Source of the DNA: UMGS1279 sp045540715
GTDB lineage: Bacteria > Bacillota > Clostridia > Oscillospirales > Acutalibacteraceae
Direction of reading: 5' to 3'
Assembly (NCBI GenBank): GCA_045540715.1
Contig: JAZQHT010000006.1
Location: 1-63,277, forward strand
DNA length: 63,277 nt
Shown here: piece after piece, positions 15,987-23,460 of the stretch
Layout: each line of letters begins with the position of its first letter
How positions within the stretch are numbered: the stretch's first letter is position 1
The notes under the pieces: generated by a model
Seen by the model: only the letters and a program-made list of their open reading frames with translations
What the model was told of the DNA's origin: nothing
The model's database searches: none
Translations under genes and position numbers: made by a program

Positions 15987-16493
15987 ATGATACAAACGTA
16001 TTTCGGTTTAGGTAAAGGCAAAACCACCGCCGCCATTGGTGGAACTATTCGAGCAATTGGCTGTGGCAAAAAAGCGCTTTTTGTTCAGTTCTTAAAAAAA
16101 GATAACACCAACGAGTGCAAAACCCTAAAGCAATTAAATGTTGAGTGCTTGCACCCAAATTGCGAATATTCAATTTTTGAAAAACTAACCGAAGAATCAA
16201 TAAAAAAACGCACAAATAAATGTGTAGAGTTTTTTGAAAACCTAAAATCTATAATAAATAATTACGATTTTATTGTTTTAGACGAGGTTTTGGATTTATT
16301 AGAATTTGGCTATTTAAAAGAAGAACAACTTTTAAGCGTTATAAATGTTGCAAATAAAGAAATCGAAATTGTTTTAACAGGTCATAACCTATCAGAAAAT
16401 ATTAAAAACATTTCTAATTATGTTTCTCACGTTGAAGAAATAAAGCACCCCTTTAAAACGGGCACTAAACAGCGCAACGGAATTGAATATTAA
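15987..16493 (+). CDS. cobO: cob(I)alamin adenosyltransferase (CobO/BtuR type)
   Basis: This enzyme attaches the adenosyl group of ATP to cob(I)alamin, making coenzyme B12. The 168-aa protein opens with the P-loop GLGKGKTT (residues 7-14), then FLKKDNTNE, and has the Walker-B-like IVLDEVLDLLEFG and LTGHN typical of this family. It is 9 nt after the DUF4430 lipoprotein gene and shares its riboswitch, so salvage of imported cobalamin is the likely role. Length is slightly short for the family but complete. Confidence 0.88.
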   Translation: MIQTYFGLGKGKTTAAIGGTIRAIGCGKKALFVQFLKKDNTNECKTLKQLNVECLHPNCEYSIFEKLTEESIKKRTNKCVEFFENLKSIINNYDFIVLDEVLDLLEFGYLKEEQLLSVINVANKEIEIVLTGHNLSENIKNISNYVSHVEEIKHPFKTGTKQRNGIEY

Positions 16494-16499
16494 AATTAA

Positions 16500-16530
16500 A
16501 AGCACCATCTTTAAGATGGTGCTTATTTTT
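16500..16530. terminator. bidirectional terminator
   Basis: AAGCACCATCTT/AAGATGGTGCTT stem with T run on + and A-rich flank on the other side, between convergent cobO and the membrane protein gene. Confidence 0.85.
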
Positions 16531-16930
16531 AGTTACAGCAGTCCTCCGCTTTAATAATGTGGCAAATTATAGAACTTCCCATAAGTGTTAAACCGCCAAT
16601 TAATAATCCCGAAATTATAGCGCCAATTAAACTTGTTGCCGCAAATGTTACAGATAATAAAATTGCGGCAGTAACTATTACAATACCGGAGCCAATAATT
16701 AAAAGCCAAAGGGGTATTTTTTTACAAGCAGTTATGCAACAGTTACCGGGTTTTAAAAACGCGGCAAACAAAAAGCCCACCGCAACACCAAGTGCTACCC
16801 ACAAAAATACGGGGGTAAGGGTGATAATTGCAGTATAACGCAAAATGGCCGCCGTAATTGTTACTATAATGCTAAGAAAAATGCTTAAAGCAACGCAGTC
16901 TAATTTATAACCGCAGTTTTGATTTGTCAT
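16529..16930 (-). CDS. small cysteine-rich membrane protein
   Basis: The 133-aa protein has four hydrophobic segments. Cysteines sit outside them: NQNCGYKLDC at the N-terminus, GNCCITACKK in a central loop, and DCCN at the C-terminus. I recognise no family, although similar short four-helix proteins are common in Clostridia. ATG 16930 has GAGGTGG 7 nt upstream and is preferred over the longer frame start at 16966. Confidence 0.65.
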   Translation of the reverse strand: MTNQNCGYKLDCVALSIFLSIIVTITAAILRYTAIITLTPVFLWVALGVAVGFLFAAFLKPGNCCITACKKIPLWLLIIGSGIVIVTAAILLSVTFAATSLIGAIISGLLIGGLTLMGSSIICHIIKAEDCCN

Positions 16931-16977
16931 TTGTTTTCCACCTCTAATACAGTATATGAAAAACAAATTTAAAGGTA

Positions 16978-17004
16978 CTATATAATTCTTCCATCTTTAA
17001 TTGT
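16978..17004 (-). pseudogene. scrap of an ABC ATPase gene 3' end
   Basis: On the minus strand these 27 nt encode TIKDGRII and a stop, exactly the last eight residues and stop of the intact LolD-type ATPase at 18094-18762. The only difference is one synonymous GGG/GGA change. Homology stops at the next codon upstream. A lipoprotein gene lies between this scrap and the intact 3' end. Confidence 0.7.
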
Positions 17005-17051
17005 TTTCAAGCCTTTATTTTACTACATTTTAGTGCGTTACCATAAAAAAC

Positions 17052-17076
17052 AAGCACCGGTTTTTAGCCGGTGCTT
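17052..17076. terminator. hairpin/terminator between scrap and lipoprotein promoter
   Basis: AAGCACCGG/CCGGTGCTT stem flanked by A-rich and T-rich sequence. Confidence 0.65.
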
Positions 17077-17091
17077 TGCTTTGTGAGTTTC

Positions 17092-17120
17092 TTGACTTTT
17101 AATAATTAAAGGTGTAAAAT
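17092..17120 (+). promoter_or_regulatory. sigma-A promoter of the lipoprotein at 17178
   Basis: TTGACT and TAAAAT are separated by 17 bp, with TG directly before the -10. Confidence 0.7.
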
Positions 17121-17177
17121 ATTTACAATATTTTAAAGGGAGAAAACATACCATAAACTTTAAAGGAGCTAAAACAA

Positions 17178-17984
17178 ATGAAGAAAATAGTAGTGTTGTT
17201 ACTATCATTAATCTTAGTTTTTATTTTAGCAGCTTGTGGCGGAAATATTGACACATCATCTACGCAATCCGAGGAATTTGATATCTTAGAACCTTTTGTT
17301 TTACATACATTGTCGTATGAGTTCCAGTGCGAAGAATTGAAAACTATAGTTGATTATAATCATTATTATGATTTATTCATCACGGATGATGGTACTCTAT
17401 ATAAGATAGGAAATTTTTCAGATGGGACAAAATTAAAGAAAATTGGTGAAGGTATAAATTTTGTTAAGTTTAGCCGTGGAACAATTATTAGTGATAATAA
17501 TGATGTGTACCAATATAAAGAAAAAGATTTTTCGGTTTCCTTATTTAACAATGGCGAGGGAGATACTTTAACTACCGTAATCGAAAGTGGCGATTATATT
17601 AATTCTGCACACGCTATGGATGTCAATAACGAGTTTATAATAACATCCACTATAAAAGACGATAAAGTTTATTTATTTGGAGATGGCTCTGGACATGAAG
17701 GCAGAGAAATACCAACAGAACCGATATATTGTTTCGATAAAGATGAAAAAATTGAACTATATATTGATGGAACAATAAAAACCAATAAAGGGTATTATTA
17801 TTTTAAGGAAACAGTCACTCCTTCGCAATATGATGACATTCCAACAACATATACATATTCAATAGAAAAAATCACTGTTTTAAATAGTGACATAGTATTT
17901 GTTAAACATTATGAATATCTTACAGGCACATTGATTTGTACTGTTGATAAAACAGGGTGCTTGAGAGTTTATAATTTGGTATAA
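17178..17984 (+). CDS. lipoprotein of unknown function, probable acquired cargo
   Basis: The 268-aa protein has a lipoprotein signal (ILAACGG) and a beta-rich extracytoplasmic domain with repeated ITDDGTLYKIG-, IISDNNDVYQYK- and LYIDGTIKTNKGYYYF-like strands, which hint at a small propeller of RCC1-like units. I cannot name a family. AAAGGAG precedes the ATG. Its two Asp-Val pairs use GAT-GTN, against the local preference for GAC-GTN. It sits between the intact 3' end of the ABC ATPase gene and a 27-nt copy of that end. Confidence 0.72.
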   Translation: MKKIVVLLLSLILVFILAACGGNIDTSSTQSEEFDILEPFVLHTLSYEFQCEELKTIVDYNHYYDLFITDDGTLYKIGNFSDGTKLKKIGEGINFVKFSRGTIISDNNDVYQYKEKDFSVSLFNNGEGDTLTTVIESGDYINSAHAMDVNNEFIITSTIKDDKVYLFGDGSGHEGREIPTEPIYCFDKDEKIELYIDGTIKTNKGYYYFKETVTPSQYDDIPTTYTYSIEKITVLNSDIVFVKHYEYLTGTLICTVDKTGCLRVYNLV

Positions 17985-18033
17985 CCAGTTTTTAGAAAAA
18001 ACATAGGAAGGTTTTTCAATTTTTATAATAAGA

Positions 18034-18070
18034 AAAGAACCAAGCAGAGCGCTTGGTTCTTTCGTTTTTT
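18034..18070. terminator. bidirectional terminator
   Basis: A 12-bp stem AAAGAACCAAGC/GCTTGGTTCTTT flanked by T runs, between the convergent lipoprotein and ABC ATPase genes. Confidence 0.85.
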
Positions 18071-18093
18071 ACAACCTTGCGGCAAATTTTAAA

Positions 18094-18762
18094 CTATATA
18101 ATTCTCCCATCTTTAATTGTTATGGTTTTGGGGGTTCTTGCGGCAAACTCTTTGTCGTGGGTTATAAGCAAAATTGTGTTGCCTTCGTTGTGAAGTTCAA
18201 ATAATAATTGCTTTATTTGTTCACCCGAAGAGCTGTCAAGGTTGCCTGTGGGTTCATCGGCTAAAATTAAATTGGGTTTTGTTGCAATAGCGCGGGCCAC
18301 CGCAACGCGTTGGCATTGCCCACCCGAAAGTTCGTTAGGGTAGTGCTTAATGCGGTTAAGAAGTCCCACCTTTTCTAAAGCCGTTTTTGCAATAATAGTT
18401 CGTTCTTTTTTAGAAATGCCTTTATAAGTTAAGGGCAAAATAACGTTATCTAATGCCGAAAGGGTGGGTATTAAATTAAAACCTTGAAATATAAAACCGA
18501 TACTATTTGCCCTAATTTTTGCTAAGCGCCTTTCTTTTAAGGTGTTAGATTCTTCACCGCAAAAATAATATCTGCCGCTTGTTTGCTTATCTAAAAAGCC
18601 AATAATGTTCATTAGTGTTGATTTACCGCTTCCGCTGTTACCCACAATAGAAATATATTCGCCCTTTTTAACCGTTAAATTTATATTATCTAATGCGGCA
18701 AGTTGGTTGCCGCTAACACCATATATTTTGCTTATATTTTCTAACCTTATTATTTCTTCCAT
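18094..18762 (-). CDS. LolD/MacB-type ABC transporter ATPase
   Basis: The 222-aa ATPase has Walker A GNSGSGKST (residues 41-49), signature LSGGQCQRVAVARA, Walker B LILADEPTGNLD, and a switch His in LLITHD. The GNLD and short length are typical of LolD/MacB-type subunits that power FtsX-like permeases in export or lipoprotein handling. No FtsX-like permease gene is adjacent, so its partner must be encoded elsewhere. ATG 18762 follows GGTGA. Its last eight codons are duplicated at 16978-17004. Confidence 0.9.
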   Translation of the reverse strand: MEEIIRLENISKIYGVSGNQLAALDNINLTVKKGEYISIVGNSGSGKSTLMNIIGFLDKQTSGRYYFCGEESNTLKERRLAKIRANSIGFIFQGFNLIPTLSALDNVILPLTYKGISKKERTIIAKTALEKVGLLNRIKHYPNELSGGQCQRVAVARAIATKPNLILADEPTGNLDSSSGEQIKQLLFELHNEGNTILLITHDKEFAARTPKTITIKDGRII

Positions 18763-18837
18763 ATTATTCACCAAATCTATTTTACCCACATTTTGAATAA
18801 TTTTTAAAAATAAATATAAAATATTATCGGTGATTAT

Positions 18838-19284
18838 ATGAAGAAAATTACAAAAGAAGAATATAAAAAATTAAGCGATAAAAAAACACCGCCCGGCAAA
18901 AACTTTATAAATTATATTTATGCTTTTACGGTTGGCGGCATTGTTTGTACTATTGGCGAAATTTTAAAAATAATATTTGAGTATTTTAAAATAGAAGAAG
19001 ATATAATTAAAATGCTAATTCCTTGCAGTATTATTTTTATTGCCTTTTTGTTAACCGTTTTAAAGCTCTTTCATAAAATTGCAAAAAAAGCGGGGGCAGG
19101 CACGTTAGTACCAATTTCGGGTTTTGCAAATGCCGTAATTTCTCCTGCAATGGAATTTAAAACCGAAGGTTACGTTTTAGGAGTGGGCGCAAATATATTT
19201 AAAATTGCAGGCCCGGTTATTGTTTACGGCATAACTACGGGTGTTATATATGGTTTTATTTATTGGATAACAACATTGTTTTAA
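18838..19284 (+). CDS. spoVAC: stage V sporulation protein AC
   Basis: SpoVAC is a membrane component of the channel that moves dipicolinic acid into the forespore and out on germination. The 148-aa protein has TPPGKNFINYIYAFTVGGIVCTIGE and VPISGFANAVISPAMEFKTEGYVLGVGANIFKIAGPVIVYG, both characteristic. It normally neighbours spoVAD and spoVAE; here spoVAD is about 5.4 kb away and no spoVAE is in the window. GGTGAT precedes the ATG. Confidence 0.9.
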   Translation: MKKITKEEYKKLSDKKTPPGKNFINYIYAFTVGGIVCTIGEILKIIFEYFKIEEDIIKMLIPCSIIFIAFLLTVLKLFHKIAKKAGAGTLVPISGFANAVISPAMEFKTEGYVLGVGANIFKIAGPVIVYGITTGVIYGFIYWITTLF

Positions 19285-19316
19285 AAAAGGATTGACCTAT
19301 TTGGTCAAGCCTTTTT
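19284..19316. terminator. bidirectional terminator between spoVAC and MATE gene
   Basis: Stem AAAAAGGATTGACC/GGTCAAGCCTTTTT with one mismatch and a 5-nt loop. It overlaps the last codons of the MATE gene. A near-identical hairpin lies at 21603. Confidence 0.75.
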
Positions 19317-20612
19317 AGTTTTTTCAAAATTATGCATCCAATCTGCTTTTAAAAAATAAATTAAAAATAATATACTGCTTAAAGTCCAGGTTATGGGGTA
19401 GGCCCACGAAACGGTTGTTAATTGCCTTACAAAATGTACCGCCACCGAAATATAACCAACCCTAAATAAGCACCAACAAGCAAACATAATAATCATTGGT
19501 ATATTAGCTTTGCCGGCCCCACGCATTACACCTGCTATACAATGCGAAAATGCAAGTAAACAATAAAACAAGCAAATGGTACGCATGTGCTGAGTGCCGT
19601 AACTAATGGCATCAGGTGTATCACTAAAGGCATCTATAAGTTTAGGTGCAAATATGTAAGAAATAATACCTATAATTTCGGCAACAAGACAACTGCAAAT
19701 AACGCCAAAAGCAACACCTTTTTTAACCCGTTTGTATTGTCTTGCACCAAGATTTTGTCCAACAAAGGTAGAAAGTGCTTGGGTAAAACAGGTAACGGGT
19801 AAAAATGCAAATCCTTCTAATTTTGAGTAAGAACCGCAACCTGCAACCGCCAATTTACCAAAGCTGTTAATGTTAGATTGTACAAAAACGTTTGCAAGGG
19901 CAATAACGCTGTTTTGCACACCTGAAGGCAGGCCATAGCGTAAAATTTGTTTTAAACTTTCTTTATGAAAACGAATTTTTTTAATAAATACTTTGTAAGG
20001 AGCTTTAATACGCAATAAATGTAAAAAGCAAAGTAATGCACTAACACCTTGCGCTATTGTTGTGGCCATTGCGGCAGAGCCCACGCCCCAACCTAAATCT
20101 GCTACAAAAAGCATATCTAATGCAATATTGACAAAGGTTGAAAAAATCAAATAGTATAAAGGATGACGACTGTCCCCAACAGCGTGTAAAATGCCAACGA
20201 AAATGTTGTACATAACTGTAAAAATCGCACCTAAAAAGTAATATCTAAAATAAATTATAGATTGTTGCAGTACGTCAGAAGGTGTTCCCATTAGGTTTAA
20301 AATAAAAGGTGTAAGTAATACGCCGATTACTGTTAGAGCAAGACCGGTAATTACACCAAATGCAATAGCGGTGTGAATAGTTTTACTCATATTATCATAA
20401 TTTTTTGCACCAAAATCGCGCGCAATAATTATGCCGGCCCCCATAGCAAGACCGTTAAAAAAGCTAACCATTAAAAATATTAAACTGCCCGATGAACTTA
20501 CAGCCGCTAAGGCATCATCACCAATATAATTGCCAACGCACCAAGCATCGAAGGTGTTATAAAGTTGCTGAAAAACGTTGCCCAAAAATACAGGCAAAGC
20601 AAAAAGCAACAT
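19305..20612 (-). CDS. MATE-family efflux transporter
   Basis: The 435-aa protein has about twelve membrane segments and MATE landmarks: LPVFLGNVFQQLYNTFDAWCVGN in helix 1, a second half starting with LRYGLPSGVQNSV, and GQNLGARQYKRV. It should export cationic drugs or metabolites using Na+ or H+. The first in-frame ATG is 20612, but related MATE proteins begin about 17 residues earlier. Those residues (ITDTKKHNLLTGSIVKS) are encoded upstream, after a strong AGGAGG, without an ATG, GTG or TTG. The true start may be ATT 20663. Confidence 0.9.
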   Translation of the reverse strand: MLLFALPVFLGNVFQQLYNTFDAWCVGNYIGDDALAAVSSSGSLIFLMVSFFNGLAMGAGIIIARDFGAKNYDNMSKTIHTAIAFGVITGLALTVIGVLLTPFILNLMGTPSDVLQQSIIYFRYYFLGAIFTVMYNIFVGILHAVGDSRHPLYYLIFSTFVNIALDMLFVADLGWGVGSAAMATTIAQGVSALLCFLHLLRIKAPYKVFIKKIRFHKESLKQILRYGLPSGVQNSVIALANVFVQSNINSFGKLAVAGCGSYSKLEGFAFLPVTCFTQALSTFVGQNLGARQYKRVKKGVAFGVICSCLVAEIIGIISYIFAPKLIDAFSDTPDAISYGTQHMRTICLFYCLLAFSHCIAGVMRGAGKANIPMIIMFACWCLFRVGYISVAVHFVRQLTTVSWAYPITWTLSSILFLIYFLKADWMHNFEKTKKA

Positions 20613-20729
20613 AGACTTTACAATAGAACCGGTAAGTAAATTATGCTTTTTTGTGTCCGTAATAACCCCTCCTTTTGAAAACTATCTTTAATTATACTAC
20701 TCTAAACATTTTGTGTAAACATTTTTTAA

Positions 20730-20761
20730 AAAAATAAAGGCTTAACCTTTTGGTTAAGCCT
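20730..20761 (-). terminator. intrinsic terminator
   Basis: A 10-bp stem AGGCTTAACC/GGTTAAGCCT with a minus-strand T tract ends the lipoprotein gene at 20769. Its left half reappears near 21567. Confidence 0.8.
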
Positions 20762-20768
20762 CAAGTAA

Positions 20769-21449
20769 CTAACTTAAATAGTTCCAAGAAATTGACAATT
20801 CGGTATTAACAGGGAAGCTTTGCTTGTTAGATTTTGTAATCTTTAAATTGCCGTTTTGAAGTAATACAGCCTTAATTTCTGTTGAATCTTGAGTAATGGT
20901 AATTTCAGTACTTGTCATACTAACGTAAGCTGGGGACATACCGCTTCCGCAACGATAATATTTTTTACCGCCATAAGTAACGGGTGTTCTGTCTTTAATA
21001 TCATCATCGGGGTTAGAAGTAAACATAGCATCTAAAAGTAAACAATAAATACCCTCGCCATAGCCACCGTCGTTATAAAAACAAATGCCGGGTGCATAAA
21101 TATTTTCGGCATCATAAGTAAAATAAACTTTACCTACGTATTCTTTTTCAAGTTTAACAGCACTTGGGTTTGAAATACCGGTTACACTTGGTTTACTTGT
21201 AGTAGTGGTGGGGCCACTTACTTTAGAAGAGGTTGGAGGTGTGGTTGTGGACGAGTTTTCGGTTGAACTAGGATTTGAAGAATTGGTTGGTGTAGAAGTT
21301 GTAACTGTGCTTTCATCAGAAGAAATAACGTCTTGTTCTGATGAAGTTTCATCACTATTATCTTTAGAATCTGTGTTTTCACCATCGCCGCAAGCAGTTA
21401 GGCAAAATAAAAGGGAAAATGCTAGTAAAAATGCAAGTAGTTTTTTCAT
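20769..21449 (-). CDS. lipoprotein with Ser/Thr-rich stalk (copy 1)
   Basis: The 226-aa protein has a lipoprotein signal (LFCLTACGDGEN), a long Ser/Thr/Pro-rich stalk (about residues 25-92), and a C-terminal domain with TYDAENIYAPGICFYNDGGYGEG that I cannot assign. Signal peptide, promoter and leader are nearly identical to those of the neighbour at 21639, while the mature domain is unrelated. GAGGAG precedes the ATG. A surface-displayed protein with an exchangeable domain is a reasonable inference. Confidence 0.75.
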   Translation of the reverse strand: MKKLLAFLLAFSLLFCLTACGDGENTDSKDNSDETSSEQDVISSDESTVTTSTPTNSSNPSSTENSSTTTPPTSSKVSGPTTTTSKPSVTGISNPSAVKLEKEYVGKVYFTYDAENIYAPGICFYNDGGYGEGIYCLLLDAMFTSNPDDDIKDRTPVTYGGKKYYRCGSGMSPAYVSMTSTEITITQDSTEIKAVLLQNGNLKITKSNKQSFPVNTELSISWNYLS

Positions 21450-21552
21450 AAAATTTTCTCCTCAAATAAATTTACAAAATAATTATATATTACTAAAAGC
21501 AATATTGCAATAAAAATAAATATTCTGTAAAAACTGCTTTAAAATTAAAAAA
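21360..21552 (-). repeat. 193-bp duplicated promoter/leader/signal-peptide block, copy 1
   Basis: It matches 22026-22218 without net gaps and with only a handful of substitutions. It covers the promoter, SD and the first 30 or so codons of the lipoprotein gene. Confidence 0.88.
21482..21510 (-). promoter_or_regulatory. sigma-A promoter of lipoprotein copy 1
   Basis: On the minus strand TTGCAA and TATAAT are separated by 17 bp; identical elements precede copy 2. Confidence 0.75.
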
Positions 21553-21599
21553 CTATTTCAAAAAATGAAGGCTTAACCTTTATGGTGTGCAGATGAAAT

Positions 21600-21631
21600 T
21601 AAAAAGGATTGACCGATAAGGTCAATCCTTT
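21600..21631 (-). terminator. intrinsic terminator
   Basis: Stem AAAGGATTGACC/GGTCAATCCTTT with a minus-strand T run, just after the copy-2 lipoprotein gene. Confidence 0.8.
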
Positions 21632-21638
21632 AAAAACA

Positions 21639-22115
21639 TCACCAGTTTGTGCTTGTTAGTATTTTGTGCATATCATCAATTTCTTTTTCGTCGAAACTAC
21701 CATTTATGGTTATTGAACCATTAGTAATTTCTTGATAAACCACTGCAGATACTAAAAGCGTTTCTTCTGCAAATATAGATAAATTTTCACCTGTGTATTT
21801 TTTGGTTACCGAAGCTAGTTTTACCGCTCCATTTTCATTGAAATCTAGTTGTATATAATAACCCATGCCTTCAGAATAACATTGGTTAATGTTTTCAATA
21901 TCTGCACTTGTTAGCAGAATATTGCCGCTATCGTCTTTAATTGTTATGTTTGGATTAATGGTTGAAATATTTGAAGAGTTAAATACATTTGAATTATTAT
22001 CAGTTAATTCGGAACTTAGTTCATCATCTTTAGAATCGTTATTTTCACCATCGCCGCAAGCAGTTAGGCAAAATAAAAGGGAAAATGCTAGTAGAAATGC
22101 AAGTAGTTTTTTCAT
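21639..22115 (-). CDS. lipoprotein (copy 2, divergent mature domain)
   Basis: The 158-aa protein shares MKKLLAFLLAFSLLFCLTAC and a following acidic stretch with the neighbour at 20769, but after about residue 30 the sequence is unrelated: a short Ser/Asn linker and a roughly 105-residue domain beginning with PNITIKDDSGNILLTSADIE. The latter alternates strand-like segments. I recognise no family. It is a lipid-anchored surface protein made by fusing a duplicated expression and export block to a different domain. Confidence 0.75.
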   Translation of the reverse strand: MKKLLAFLLAFSLLFCLTACGDGENNDSKDDELSSELTDNNSNVFNSSNISTINPNITIKDDSGNILLTSADIENINQCYSEGMGYYIQLDFNENGAVKLASVTKKYTGENLSIFAEETLLVSAVVYQEITNGSITINGSFDEKEIDDMHKILTSTNW

Positions 22116-22218
22116 AAAATTTTCTCCTCAAATAAATTTACAAAATAATTATATATTACTAAAATCAATATTGCAATAAAAATAAATATTCTGTAAAAAC
22201 TGCTTTAAAATTAAAAAA
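22026..22218 (-). repeat. 193-bp duplicated promoter/leader/signal-peptide block, copy 2
   Basis: Partner of 21360-21552 at a fixed offset of 666 bp. Confidence 0.88.
22148..22176 (-). promoter_or_regulatory. sigma-A promoter of lipoprotein copy 2
   Basis: On the minus strand TTGCAA and TATAAT are separated by 17 bp. Confidence 0.75.
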
Positions 22219-22267
22219 TGGTGTGTTATAATATTTTTATAATCCGAAAAGTGTTAGGGGAGTTATT

Positions 22268-23428
22268 ATGAATTATAAAAGAACCTTATTAGACAACATT
22301 TTACCATTTTGGCTAAACAACGCTATCGATAATGAAAATGGCGGTATTTTTACCTGTCTAGACCGTGAAGGCAATATTTACGGCCGTGATAAATCTGTTT
22401 GGTTCCAAGGCAGAGCATTATGGACCTTTTGCAAAGCATATAACGTTATTGAAAAGCGCGAGGAATATTTAAAGGCCGCAAAAACTATTTACGACTTTTT
22501 ACCAAAATGCACCGATACTGATGGACGTATGTATTTTACCGTTACAGAAGACGGCAGAGAATTACAAAAAAGACGTTATTATTTTTCTGAAACATTTGCG
22601 GCTATTGGTTGTGCAGAATATTACAAAGCAACCGGAGACGTTAAAATTTTAGAAACTGCCGAAAAATATTTTAAAGTTGCTTACGAGTGCTTTAGGGGCA
22701 TTAGAAAAAATCCACCTAAAATTAACCCTGATAATCAAGATCTTAAAGCCCTTTCTCCTGCAATGATTATGCTTTCAACTGCAGGCACAATGGCAAGTAT
22801 GAATAGTGGGAACAAAGATTTTTACGCATCAATTGTAACTGAATGTATCGATGAAATTTTACACGGCGGCTATTTAACCGATAAAGCTTTACTTGAAAAC
22901 GTTACCAAAAAGGGCGAGTTTGTAAATACCCCTAACGGCAGAATTGTAAACCCCGGCCACTCACTTGAAGCTGCTTGGTTCTTAATGTTAGAGGGCTTAA
23001 CCTCAAACAATCAAGAAGCAATTGAAAAGGGTAAACAAATTATTGATATTACTTTACCTCTTGGTATTGATAAAAAGCACGGCGGCATTATTGCTTTCTG
23101 TGATCTTAATGGTAACCCACCCGTTCAACTAGAGTGGGATATGAAACTTTGGTGGCCTCAATGCGAAGCTATGATTGCTTTAAGACTTGCTTATATTTTA
23201 TTTAAAGAAGAAAAATATAATACATATTACGAAGAACTAAAAGAATATTGCAAAAAGTATTTTGTAGATGCAGAATATGGCGATTGGTACGGTTATTTAC
23301 ATTATGATAACACACCTTCTACAACCTTAAAAGGTAACATCTTTAAAGGCCCCTTCCATATTCCAAGACTATATATGATTATGTCGGTTTTAGACGATAC
23401 AAACGACATTACAAATTACGCAAAATAA
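22268..23428 (+). CDS. N-acylglucosamine 2-epimerase (AGE) family protein
   Basis: The 386-aa protein is an AGE-type (alpha/alpha)6 barrel: FWLNNAIDNENGGIFTCLDREG, KSVWFQGRALWTFCKAY, RRYYFSETFAAIGCAEYY, NPGHSLEAAWFLMLE, KKHGGIIAFCD and KLWWPQCEAMIALRLAY. These contain the conserved Arg, Glu and His residues of epimerases such as those acting on ManNAc/GlcNAc or mannose/glucose. The nagA-ROK operon elsewhere in the window makes an amino-sugar substrate plausible. AGGGGAG precedes the ATG. Confidence 0.9.
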   Translation: MNYKRTLLDNILPFWLNNAIDNENGGIFTCLDREGNIYGRDKSVWFQGRALWTFCKAYNVIEKREEYLKAAKTIYDFLPKCTDTDGRMYFTVTEDGRELQKRRYYFSETFAAIGCAEYYKATGDVKILETAEKYFKVAYECFRGIRKNPPKINPDNQDLKALSPAMIMLSTAGTMASMNSGNKDFYASIVTECIDEILHGGYLTDKALLENVTKKGEFVNTPNGRIVNPGHSLEAAWFLMLEGLTSNNQEAIEKGKQIIDITLPLGIDKKHGGIIAFCDLNGNPPVQLEWDMKLWWPQCEAMIALRLAYILFKEEKYNTYYEELKEYCKKYFVDAEYGDWYGYLHYDNTPSTTLKGNIFKGPFHIPRLYMIMSVLDDTNDITNYAK

Positions 23429-23430
23429 TA

Positions 23431-23460
23431 AAAAGCCCGTTTAAACGGGCTTTTTTGTTT
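23431..23460. terminator. bidirectional terminator
   Basis: Palindrome AAAAGCCCGTTTAAACGGGCTTTT with T run, between convergent AGE and acyltransferase genes; it overlaps the latter's last codons. Confidence 0.85.

Noticed and set aside
16557..16838. 93-codon plus-strand ORF opposite the cysteine-rich membrane protein
   Set aside because: It is a shadow of the minus-strand gene, which has a good SD and membrane segments.
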